Shown here: piece after piece, positions 28,143-36,684 of the stretch
How positions within the stretch are numbered: position 1 is the stretch's first letter
Layout of the letters: every line of letters starts with the position of its first letter
DNA from: Candidatus Woesearchaeota archaeon
GTDB lineage: Archaea > Nanobdellota > Nanobdellia > Woesearchaeales > GCA-2687795
NCBI GenBank assembly: GCA_030753365.1
Contig: JASMCJ010000050.1
Coordinates: 1 to 37,616, forward strand
DNA length: 37,616 nt
Reading direction: 5' to 3'
Made by a program: the position numbers and the translations under genes
The notes under the pieces: generated by a model
Told to the model about the DNA's origin: nothing
The model's input: the letters and a program-made list of their open reading frames with translations, nothing else
Databases searched by the model: none

Positions 28143-30194
28143 TTATTTATCAACAAGCTCAGCCTTTTTTATAGCAAGCCTTGCAGTGTTTTCATCTTCT
28201 TTAACAACTTCTGAGCTAATAATTTTTATTTTCTTACTAAATAAAGGACAATCAAGAACAAGACTCTCAAACTCACCACCTTCTCCTGCAACATTAAGCC
28301 TTATTTTCTTATTCAGTTCTATTAGTTTGTTTAAATCTTTTTCTGTAATTTTCTTTCTTAACCAGTTTTCATCAAGCCCTTCAGCAGCAATACTACTGAA
28401 CACGATTTCAAATTTTTTTTCTAAAATCTCTTTCATTTCTGTTTCCTGATTAAGATGCCATAAGGGAGAGAATATCTTTAAACTTAACTTGTCTGCTACT
28501 CTTTCTATTCTTTCCCTTTGATAGTTTGAGAATAATGCGCCTGTTATAACCCCTTCAACATTATATTCTTTTTTTGCTTTCTTTAGCGCTTTTTCAAAGT
28601 CTTTTAGCTCCAGTTCTTTCTTTCCTTCTGTAGCTTGTTCAATTAGTGGGATATCCATTGCTTTTGATTGTAGTTTTACTATGTCAATATTAGGAGTATG
28701 GAACATATAAGAATCAGGGTTTTTACTTTTTATTGAAACTAAGCAACTTATGTCATAGTTCTGTCTCTTCATGACATAGGTTGCATAAATACTATCTTTC
28801 CCTCCTGAAACCAAAGCAGCTAGTCTTAAGTTATGTTCAGGATAGAATCTTCTTAGATATTCTGATTTATACTTTAATCCTGCTTTCTTTGTTAGTTTTG
28901 AAATGCCCCTGTCGAATTTGCTACCATATTGAGCAGCAATCTTTTTTCTCCATGCAAATTCTTTTTTTATTTTGAGTTTTTCAGCTAGCTCTCTTAGGAT
29001 TACTTTTTTATGAGAATCATTTATCTTATAAGACGCCGGGATTCTAAGTGAATATTCTATGAGTGATTTATCTAAGAATGGCACTCTAAGTTCAAGGTTG
29101 TTATGCATCGTGATCACATCATCCCTGTATGTGTCTCTTTCATACATTTTTAATAGGCCTGATACACATTCCTTGTTTATGTCAAGGGAATTCTTATGCC
29201 GTTCATAACCAGCAAAGATTTCCTCGCTTCCTAAGCCAGAGAAGATCACTTTACAGCCACCTTTCTTTGCTTGTTTACAGGCTGCATAGAATGTCAATGC
29301 AACGCCTGCTTTAACAACATTCGAATCTTCTATTAAAGGGATAATTGTTTTGAGATGTTTTTCTATGTCTTTAAGCTTAATTCTTATTATCTTAAGGTCT
29401 AAGCCTAGTTCCTTAGCTACTTTCTTTGATGATTGTAAATCTTTAGGTTCTTCCATGTTTGGATCATCTAAAGCTGCGGTATAACATGTGAATCTATGGC
29501 CTAGTTTCTTTAGTATGAATGCTATCAGTGTGCTGTCAATGCCGCCTGAGAATAAAAGACCGAATTTTCTTTTAGGAATCCTTTTCCTTATTGAGTCTGT
29601 TAATAATTTGTTTAATTGTTCTATTATCTTATCTTTATTATCTTTTATTTCATGTGTTATATCGAAGAAAGGCCTTTCAATGAATTCTATCTTGTTTTCT
29701 TTGATATTATAGATTAATATTTTTCTTGGATTTAATTCATTAATATCAAGGAAGCCAAGTTTCTCTAATACTTTCTTTTCTGATGCAAATGAAAAGCCAT
29801 TGTTATGAGAATACCATACTGGCTTTATCCCTATAATATCTCTGGCCAGATAAAGTTTGTTACCTTTTTTATATGCAAATGAGTATACGCCGTCAAGATC
29901 GTCTAATGCTTTGATTCCTTTCTCTTCTAATATCTTAAATAATAGTTCAGAATCGTTCTTTGCTTTGTATTTATTTAATGTTTCCCAGTTATAGATTTCA
30001 CAGTTAGAGACAAACTTTCCTTGTATTGGCTGTTTTACAGAACCAACAACTGAATGTAGAGTATGGCCTAAGGTAAACTTGTCTTCATTATGAAGATTGG
30101 TTCCATCCTTGCCTCGTTCCTTTAGGATTGTTAATCCTTTTTTTACTAATCCCAATGAATCCTCATTGTTGAAGATTCCTATTATGCCGCACAT
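28143..30194 (-). CDS. Fusion: class-II glutaminase + asparagine-synthetase-like PP-loop domain + Dph6-like (diphthine-ammonia ligase) domain
   Basis: N-terminal MCGIIGIFNNED, first PP-loop LLFSGGIDSTLIA, second PP-loop LAALVSGGKDSIYATYVM followed by Dph6-type EGVITGALFSNYQRERIERV and NVAGEGGEFESLVLDCPLF. Confidence 0.92.
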   Translation of the reverse strand: MCGIIGIFNNEDSLGLVKKGLTILKERGKDGTNLHNEDKFTLGHTLHSVVGSVKQPIQGKFVSNCEIYNWETLNKYKAKNDSELLFKILEEKGIKALDDLDGVYSFAYKKGNKLYLARDIIGIKPVWYSHNNGFSFASEKKVLEKLGFLDINELNPRKILIYNIKENKIEFIERPFFDITHEIKDNKDKIIEQLNKLLTDSIRKRIPKRKFGLLFSGGIDSTLIAFILKKLGHRFTCYTAALDDPNMEEPKDLQSSKKVAKELGLDLKIIRIKLKDIEKHLKTIIPLIEDSNVVKAGVALTFYAACKQAKKGGCKVIFSGLGSEEIFAGYERHKNSLDINKECVSGLLKMYERDTYRDDVITMHNNLELRVPFLDKSLIEYSLRIPASYKINDSHKKVILRELAEKLKIKKEFAWRKKIAAQYGSKFDRGISKLTKKAGLKYKSEYLRRFYPEHNLRLAALVSGGKDSIYATYVMKRQNYDISCLVSIKSKNPDSYMFHTPNIDIVKLQSKAMDIPLIEQATEGKKELELKDFEKALKKAKKEYNVEGVITGALFSNYQRERIERVADKLSLKIFSPLWHLNQETEMKEILEKKFEIVFSSIAAEGLDENWLRKKITEKDLNKLIELNKKIRLNVAGEGGEFESLVLDCPLFSKKIKIISSEVVKEDENTARLAIKKAELVDK

Positions 30195-30313
30195 CTTGTA
30201 TAAGAAAGTATACTGTTTTAAAAACTTATTTCTTTCTCTCTATGAATATTAAGGATATAAAATCTCTCTCTAATTACCATAACTTTATAAATCAACATTA
30301 ATTTATTCAGCAT

Positions 30314-30820
30314 ATGATTTATCAAATATTAGTGTTAATACTTTTAACATTTGTACCCTTTATTGAGTTAAGGTTTAGCATACCTTTAGGTATCCTTAGC
30401 TCTAGAGTAGAACTACCTTTTGGCATAGTGTTCAACGGTTTTGGCATGAACTGGCTTTTGGTTTATGTTGTGTGTGTTGCAACTAATGCTTTGCTTGGAA
30501 TAATGATTTACTTCCTGTTGGACAAGTTTGTACATATTTTCACAAGAATAGGTTTTATAGGAAACTTGTATAACAAAATAATTGTTAAAACTCAGAACAA
30601 GATCCATCCTTATGTTGAAAAGTATGGTTTGATAGGTTTAGCATTGTTTATTGGTATGCCAATCCCAGGTTCCGGCTCTTATTCAGGTGCTTTAGGAGCC
30701 TATCTTTTAGGTGTTGGCTATAAGAAGTTTGCTTGGGTTAATTTTATTGGTGTTGTTATTGCAGGCACTTTGGTTACTATTATTACGCTTGCAGGTAAAG
30801 GCATTTTCGCTTTGTTTTGA
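30314..30820 (+). CDS. Small multidrug export-like membrane protein (COG2426 type)
   Basis: FIELRFSIPLGI and FIGMPIPGSGSYSGALGAYLLG motifs. Confidence 0.8.
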   Translation: MIYQILVLILLTFVPFIELRFSIPLGILSSRVELPFGIVFNGFGMNWLLVYVVCVATNALLGIMIYFLLDKFVHIFTRIGFIGNLYNKIIVKTQNKIHPYVEKYGLIGLALFIGMPIPGSGSYSGALGAYLLGVGYKKFAWVNFIGVVIAGTLVTIITLAGKGIFALF

Positions 30821-30830
30821 GAGTTAGTTT

Positions 30831-31160
30831 CTAAATTCCAACTTTAATTACTTTCCTTTCAGCTCGTTTCTTTAAATCTTCTAACATTAAAGCATCATCT
30901 ATCTCAATGAGTTTTTTTATTTTAATGTTATCTTTGTTTAATTTGTATAATTTTGCTTTCCCAATTATTCTTGTAGGTAGTATAATATTGTTTTTTATCA
31001 AATTATCCCATATCCTATACAAAGTTGACCTTCCAATTCCAGCGTTCTTTGCCATGTCCGTTATTGAGAAATCTAAATCTCTCTCTGTCAATAGATAGTC
31101 TAGTACTCTGATTGTAGGAGAATCTCCCATAAATTCTATGAATAACGATTGTTCTTCCAT
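30831..31160 (-). CDS. Winged-helix transcriptional regulator
   Basis: RVLDYLLTERDLDFSITDMAKNAGIGRSTLYRIWDNLIKNNII HTH pattern. Confidence 0.8.
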   Translation of the reverse strand: MEEQSLFIEFMGDSPTIRVLDYLLTERDLDFSITDMAKNAGIGRSTLYRIWDNLIKNNIILPTRIIGKAKLYKLNKDNIKIKKLIEIDDALMLEDLKKRAERKVIKVGI

Positions 31161-31267
31161 TTTATGTTAGGGTATATTAGCTCATATTTAAAACTTCCTA
31201 TTCTGATACAATATTGTACCAGATAAGGTGCGATAGTTTATATACACTTACTGTTAACCTTGGTGCA

Positions 31268-31537
31268 ATGGAATTTACTAAAGATGAAGTTAAGAAAAGA
31301 ATAATAATAAAATTAGTTAAATGGAGAAAATGGGGCGGTTCACATACTGAAAATATTCTTAAAGGCTTACCAACACATTTAATTGGCGCGAAAATTACAA
31401 AACAGGCATTGAAGGAATTGATTCAAGACCAATGGTTAATTCCTTCAATAAAAACAGGAGAAACTCATTACTCGCTTAATTCTGAGAAGACAGATGAAAT
31501 TCTACAGTTCTATGAAAAATATTGTAAAGAAGAATGA
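31268..31537 (+). CDS. Small helix-rich protein upstream of and overlapping NurA-like gene
   Basis: MEFTKDEVKKRIIIKLVKWRKWGGSHTENILKGLPTHLIG...; ATGA overlap with next ORF at 31534. Confidence 0.65.
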   Translation: MEFTKDEVKKRIIIKLVKWRKWGGSHTENILKGLPTHLIGAKITKQALKELIQDQWLIPSIKTGETHYSLNSEKTDEILQFYEKYCKEE

Positions 31538-32589
31538 ATCAAAATTTAATCAACCAAATAATCAACGAGTTTAAGTCAAAAGAAAATTATATAGGAGAAG
31601 ACTTGCCTAAATTCAGTGATAAGAACTATCAACCTATTAAAATAAGCAAAGATAATTTTCATTCTATTAAAGAAATCACTTCTAACAGAAACATAGCTTT
31701 CATTGATGGCGGCAATGCAGAATTGCTAAGAGCTTCAAACTTTTCATTGCATTTCATAAGGCTTTATGCTGTTATCTATAAAGACAATAAAAGAGTTAAA
31801 GCAGAGAAAAAAGAGTTTTATTGCTTGGTTAACAGCTTTGAAGATAAAGATGAGATTCATTACAAAGCTAAATTATTTAACAAGCCAGATTTCATTGATG
31901 AGAACGATTTAATTTTTAGTTCATTTGATAAGACTATTGTGAACGGCATTAACAGAGCAGAGGTTTCTAAGATTGGTTCTGTTGTAAGAAGATTTTCAGA
32001 GTTAGGATTTGCTAAAGAGATTATCATTAATTTGAATAAAGATGATGTTATTGTTTTGGATGGAAACTTACAATCAACTGTTACAAACGAGAACAAATAT
32101 CTTAACAATCTTTATGTTAAAGCTGAAGAGAAGAATGTTATTGTTTCAGCGTTCTGCAAGACTTCAACATTATTAACAGAAAAAGGTATGCCTATTCCTC
32201 CACTGTTGTCAAGGCTTAGCAACATTGATGAATCATGGTATTATCATCCTTTGGTTAATATCAATAGTTCTAATCATAAAGCAGAGATGTATTTTACAAA
32301 GCTAAACAAGAGCAGCAGTTATGTGTTTAGGTATGAACTGTATAAGAACAATGAGTATGATATTAACGAAATCCTTTCATTGTTAAAAGAGAACAGCAAA
32401 GATCCAATGTTCAGAGGCTATCCTTATGGGCTTATAGAAGCTGACAGATTTGCAAGGGTTAGCAATAATGAGAAAGAACAGTTAAAGCTAAGACTTATGA
32501 TTAGCCTTGGAAAAGAAAATAAGGAATTAATGAGTTATCTTAATACTACTAATGCGCATGATGTATTGGATGGTATGTGGAAGGGATAA
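31534..32589 (+). CDS. NurA-domain nuclease
   Basis: IAFIDGGNAELLRASNFSLHFIR, VIVLDGNLQS, C-terminal GYPYGLIEADRFARVSN. Confidence 0.85.
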   Translation: MNQNLINQIINEFKSKENYIGEDLPKFSDKNYQPIKISKDNFHSIKEITSNRNIAFIDGGNAELLRASNFSLHFIRLYAVIYKDNKRVKAEKKEFYCLVNSFEDKDEIHYKAKLFNKPDFIDENDLIFSSFDKTIVNGINRAEVSKIGSVVRRFSELGFAKEIIINLNKDDVIVLDGNLQSTVTNENKYLNNLYVKAEEKNVIVSAFCKTSTLLTEKGMPIPPLLSRLSNIDESWYYHPLVNINSSNHKAEMYFTKLNKSSSYVFRYELYKNNEYDINEILSLLKENSKDPMFRGYPYGLIEADRFARVSNNEKEQLKLRLMISLGKENKELMSYLNTTNAHDVLDGMWKG

Positions 32590-32595
32590 TTAGAC

Positions 32596-33366
32596 TTATT
32601 TATTCAAAATAATAACATTCCCTCTTCCTTTCTTAATCCTTTTAACCAAACCTTTGTGTTCTAATTCTGTTATAACCAAGCTGATTTTTGCTTCTGATAA
32701 AGGAAACTGCTTCCTTATATCCTTCTGTGTTGTTCTACCATCATTCTCTTTTATGAAGTTTAATACTTTGTCTGCAAGGTCTTCAACTAATTCTTCTGTT
32801 GAAGCTTCTTTTTTAGCTTTAGGCTCTTCTTTTAGCTTTTCTTTTTCAACACTAACCTCTTCCTTCATTTCTCCTAACTCTTTACTCTCAAGTTCTTTTC
32901 TCCTATGCTTCCTTCTTCTAAAAACAATATAATACACAATAAAAGCTGCAACCACTAACACAACAACATAAAGCCAAATCAAACTTTTCTTTTCTGTTGG
33001 ATAGAGCTCTGGAATATCAATATCTTCATCCAACAAGCTTTCTTCCTCGCTTATGTCAGGGAACAATATGATATCAACAATATATTCTCCTTCACTTTCA
33101 ATCTTAATTTCTTCTATAGAAGTATATTTTCTGAAGTCTGATTCATATACTGCTTCAATACTATAATCTCCGTTAGGAATGTTAAAAGAATAAGAACCAT
33201 CCTTTGCAACATAGGTTTGCTCAGGAATTGTGTTCACTTTTACAATAGCATTCTCTGCTTTATTTAGCTCCATGTCATACACTGTGCCATGGATAGTGGC
33301 AGCTAAGCTATAAGGAACTGCTAATAATAGGAATATTAAGCAGATTAAAGGGAATTTGTCTGTCAT
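32596..33366 (-). CDS. Membrane-anchored regulator: secreted carboxypeptidase-regulatory-like Ig-fold domain, TM, cytoplasmic winged helix
   Basis: Signal peptide, IHGTVYDMELNKAENAIVKV...DGSYSFNIPNGDYSI, TM LIWLYVVVLVVAAFIVYYIVF, C-terminal TTQKDIRKQFPLSEAKISLVITELEHKGLVKRIKKGRGNVI. Confidence 0.82.
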   Translation of the reverse strand: MTDKFPLICLIFLLLAVPYSLAATIHGTVYDMELNKAENAIVKVNTIPEQTYVAKDGSYSFNIPNGDYSIEAVYESDFRKYTSIEEIKIESEGEYIVDIILFPDISEEESLLDEDIDIPELYPTEKKSLIWLYVVVLVVAAFIVYYIVFRRRKHRRKELESKELGEMKEEVSVEKEKLKEEPKAKKEASTEELVEDLADKVLNFIKENDGRTTQKDIRKQFPLSEAKISLVITELEHKGLVKRIKKGRGNVIILNK

Positions 33367-33569
33367 ATTGATTGTTATTAAAATAGGAGTATATAAAAAT
33401 TGCTAATTTTGAGGGTATAAAGTTTCATAAAGTATTCTAACCCAAATAAAGTTTTAAGACTTTAAGCTTTAGAAAGTATGTTTATAAACAAAATGCTTAT
33501 TCTAGGAGTATGTCAATTCAAAATATGTTGGCAAACATAATTAAAAGTCAAAATTTGGAGGATTAAAAA

Positions 33570-35387
33570 ATGAAAAAATTAATAGCAATATTGGTGATGT
33601 TTTTATTTGTGATGACAGGATTTGCACAGGGTGAGGCAGATCTGAGTACAAACTTAGGATCCAGTTTGGATTCATCTACAGGAGATGATACAGATAGCGA
33701 TGATTCTGATAGTAATGATAGGGGAGACATTGTATGTACAGCGCAGTATGATCCTGTTTGTGGTGCAGATGGAAAGACTTACTCTAACAGATGCATGGCA
33801 AATGCTGCTAGTGCTGAAATAAAATGCAGTTCAAAATGTCCTTGTGAAGATACTTCAGAAGATATCAGTGTAACTGACTTGTATACTGCTGCATCTGACA
33901 TATTTCCTAAAGATATTAGTGAGAGTGATAAGGTTTCTATTAATAAAAGGTGCATTAGTTGGTTAAAAGAAAAATATCCCAGAGCACGTGAAGCAAGAAT
34001 TGTCACTGCATGCGTAAAAATAATTACAAGGGGAGCTGTCCGAAGAGTTGAGACAACTGAAACAAAGACGGTAAGAACTGTGAAATCTGGGGATATAACT
34101 TCTGATCAGGCTGTTGCAAGGTTCAAGAACATCAACGAAGATCAAAGAACAAAACTTACGAAGTTTAAGGAAAACAGGCAAGAAAAGATTTCTAAGCTTA
34201 AAGATGCTCAAATTACAAAACTGGCTAATGTAAAGTCTGAAAGACTAAGAAAGATGACTAATCTTGATGAAGCTAAGCTTTCAAAGATAGCAGGTCTTGA
34301 TGAAAGACAATTAACTAAATTATCTGTTATGAACAGAGAAAAGGTCAAAGAGTTTGCTAAGCTTGATGAATCTCAAATCAAGGCAAAACTTACAAAATTA
34401 AAAGTAAAGAAAGTAAAGAAAGTTGACTTGTTCAGAAAAAGGGTTGTAGCTGAAACTAAGTTGAAGGCTGCTAATCAAAGGTATAATTCTGCTAAAGAAA
34501 AGTTCATCAATGCTGAAAAAGTTTACAAAGAAAGAAGAAAGAATTTCTTGGATGTTAAAGAGAAACTAAAGGCATGTAAAAGCATTGATAGTGAGGAATG
34601 CACCCAACTGAACGCAGATGCATTAGCTCATGCTAAAGAGCTTTCAATAAAAGCTGCTGAAATGGCTATAGAACATCTTAACAAAATCAAAGAAAGCATT
34701 GAAGCTAATGATGACCTTGAGAAAGAGGATGCTTCTAATATGATTGCAAGCATTGATAATGCAATTTCCGAACTGGAAGCTGCTAAAGCTAATGTTGAAG
34801 CCGCAGAAACAAAGGAAGAGGTTAAGAAAGCTGCTGCTGCTATTAACAAAGCCTGGAGAAAACATTCTGCTAAAGCAAAGAGGTATGCTGCAAGGGTTGT
34901 TCATGCAAAGGTTGGAGAGATTATAACAAGGAGCGAGCAACTTGAGAGAAAGCTTGACAGAATCCTTACAAAGATGGAAAAGGATGGCATTGAAGTTGAA
35001 GGTATCGATGTAAAAGTAGATGCTTTCAGCGCTAAAGTAGAAGAGGCTAAAGAGTTGTATAAACAAAGCAGAGAAAAGTTCATTGAAGCTAAGACTAGTG
35101 AAAGTGAAGCAACTGTTCAGGAAGCCAGAAGATTAGCTAATGCTGCACACAAATCCTTGGTTGAAGCCCATAAGATATTAATGGATATCTTCAAGAGCAT
35201 TAAACAGGCTGGCGGCAGTGTTGATGTTGAAGAAGAAGAAGATGAAGTAGAAGTTATAGAAGAACAGGAGGAAGTAGAAGAGGAAGAAGAGTTGATTGAG
35301 GAAGAACCAGAGGAAGTTGATGATGAAGATACAGATGATGTTGATGAAGAGGAAGAAGAAACAGATGAAGATGACACTGAAGAATAA
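33570..35387 (+). CDS. Secreted Kazal-domain / hendecad coiled-coil protein with acidic C-terminus
   Basis: Signal peptide MKKLIAILVMFLFVMTGFAQG; Kazal-like CTAQYDPVCGADGKTYSNRCMANAASAEIKCSSKCPC; 11-residue repeats; Glu/Asp-rich tail; SD-like GGAGG. Confidence 0.85.
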   Translation: MKKLIAILVMFLFVMTGFAQGEADLSTNLGSSLDSSTGDDTDSDDSDSNDRGDIVCTAQYDPVCGADGKTYSNRCMANAASAEIKCSSKCPCEDTSEDISVTDLYTAASDIFPKDISESDKVSINKRCISWLKEKYPRAREARIVTACVKIITRGAVRRVETTETKTVRTVKSGDITSDQAVARFKNINEDQRTKLTKFKENRQEKISKLKDAQITKLANVKSERLRKMTNLDEAKLSKIAGLDERQLTKLSVMNREKVKEFAKLDESQIKAKLTKLKVKKVKKVDLFRKRVVAETKLKAANQRYNSAKEKFINAEKVYKERRKNFLDVKEKLKACKSIDSEECTQLNADALAHAKELSIKAAEMAIEHLNKIKESIEANDDLEKEDASNMIASIDNAISELEAAKANVEAAETKEEVKKAAAAINKAWRKHSAKAKRYAARVVHAKVGEIITRSEQLERKLDRILTKMEKDGIEVEGIDVKVDAFSAKVEEAKELYKQSREKFIEAKTSESEATVQEARRLANAAHKSLVEAHKILMDIFKSIKQAGGSVDVEEEEDEVEVIEEQEEVEEEEELIEEEPEEVDDEDTDDVDEEEEETDEDDTEE

Positions 35388-35786
35388 AGCACAGATTCCT
35401 CAAATGATGATATATTTTGTGCAACACTATTCGATCCTGTTTGCGGTTCAGATGGGAACACTTACTCAAACAGCTGCTTTGCAGGAAAGGAAGGAGTTAG
35501 TGTAGAATGCGAGAGTGAATGTCCTTGCGAGGAAGAACCTAAAAATAAAGCTCCTGTTTGTAAAGTTTCTTCACTAACGTCAGGTGCAACACTAACAGGA
35601 TGGTATGACGCAGTAACTGATGAATTAATCAAAGAAGCTGACTGCACAGGAAAAGTGGCTGTTTGCAGCGCATCTGGTACAAGGTCTGAAGGATGGTATG
35701 AATCTTCTTCAGTCTCGTCAGTAAGAGGAGTATTGATAAAATATGAGAATTGTGCCAGTGATGACTCTACAGATTCAACACAATAA
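35388..35786 (+). pseudogene. In-frame continuation of 33570..35387 after TAA, encoding a second Kazal-like domain and a Cys-containing C-terminal module
   Basis: STDSSNDDIFCATLFDPVCGSDGNTYSNSCFAGKEGVSVECESECPCEEEPKNKAPVCKVSSLTSGATLTGWYDAVTDELIKEADCTGKVAVCSASGTRSEGWYESSSVSSVRGVLIKYENCASDDSTDSTQ*. Confidence 0.8.
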
Positions 35787-35859
35787 AGCCTTTTTGGTTT
35801 TATTTTTCTTTAAACTAAAACAAAGGTTTATATAGATCAAAACAAAAGAGAAACTAAGA

Positions 35860-36120
35860 ATGACAAAACAATTAATTAAACTATTCGTAATCCTGATGTT
35901 AGCATTATATATTGGAGGTTGCGCATCAAAGACAGAAAAGATTACACCAGAAGCTACACAGCCAACAGAAACGCCTCAGCAGGATACTACAACACCTACA
36001 GAAGAATCACCTGCTGATCTTCCTGCAGAAGATATCACAGAGATTGACACCATTGATAATGAGCTTGATGATTCTGAAGTTGACAGTATAACAGGAGAGC
36101 TTGATGACTTGGATTGGTAA
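35860..36120 (+). CDS. Small acidic Pro/Thr-rich lipoprotein
   Basis: MTKQLIKLFVILMLALYIGGCASKTEK lipobox; low-complexity Thr/Glu/Asp-rich remainder. Confidence 0.75.
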   Translation: MTKQLIKLFVILMLALYIGGCASKTEKITPEATQPTETPQQDTTTPTEESPADLPAEDITEIDTIDNELDDSEVDSITGELDDLDW

Positions 36121-36153
36121 ATCTTTTATATTCTAACATTCTTATAGCTTAAT

Positions 36154-36684
36154 ATGAGGCTCTTTATAGCAGTAACATTGCCTGATGACATAAAGGAATA
36201 CATAAAAGATATACAGAAGCAGATTCCATTGGATAATAATAAGATTAAGCTTATTCCTGCTGAGCAGCTTCATCTTACGCTAAAATTCTTAGGAGAGGTT
36301 TCTGAGGAGAAAGTTGACAAGATTAAATCTTCTTTAAGCATTGTAAAAGTTAAACACTTTAAGGCTGCGCTTGATGGAACAGGAGCTTTCCCTTCAGAGA
36401 ATTATATAAGAGTTGTCTGGGTTGGCTTAAAGCCAAAGAATGGGTTTATTGAGCTGCAGCAGAATATTGATAAATCTTTATTGGAATTGTTTAGGCCTGA
36501 TAAGAGATTCCATCCACATGTTACTATTGCAAGAGTTAGGTTTGTTGAGGATAAAAAGAACTTTTTTGAGAAAGTAAAGAAGATTAAGGTTGAAGAGAAA
36601 GAGTTTACAGTTAAGAGCTTTAAGCTGGTTAAGAGCACTTTGACAGGTGAAGGACCGGTTTATGAAGAGATAGGAAGCTTTTAA
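36154..36684 (+). CDS. thpR: RNA 2',3'-cyclic phosphodiesterase
   Basis: MRLFIAVTLPDDIKEYI, LHLTLKFLGEV and HPHVTIARVR 2H motifs. Confidence 0.94.
   Translation: MRLFIAVTLPDDIKEYIKDIQKQIPLDNNKIKLIPAEQLHLTLKFLGEVSEEKVDKIKSSLSIVKVKHFKAALDGTGAFPSENYIRVVWVGLKPKNGFIELQQNIDKSLLELFRPDKRFHPHVTIARVRFVEDKKNFFEKVKKIKVEEKEFTVKSFKLVKSTLTGEGPVYEEIGSF

Noticed and set aside
35117-35461. Ser-rich minus-strand ORF and other antisense ORFs opposite the Kazal protein gene
   Set aside because: It is the reverse complement of the Glu/Asp-rich (GAA/GAT) coding tail; low-complexity shadow ORF, no start-site support.
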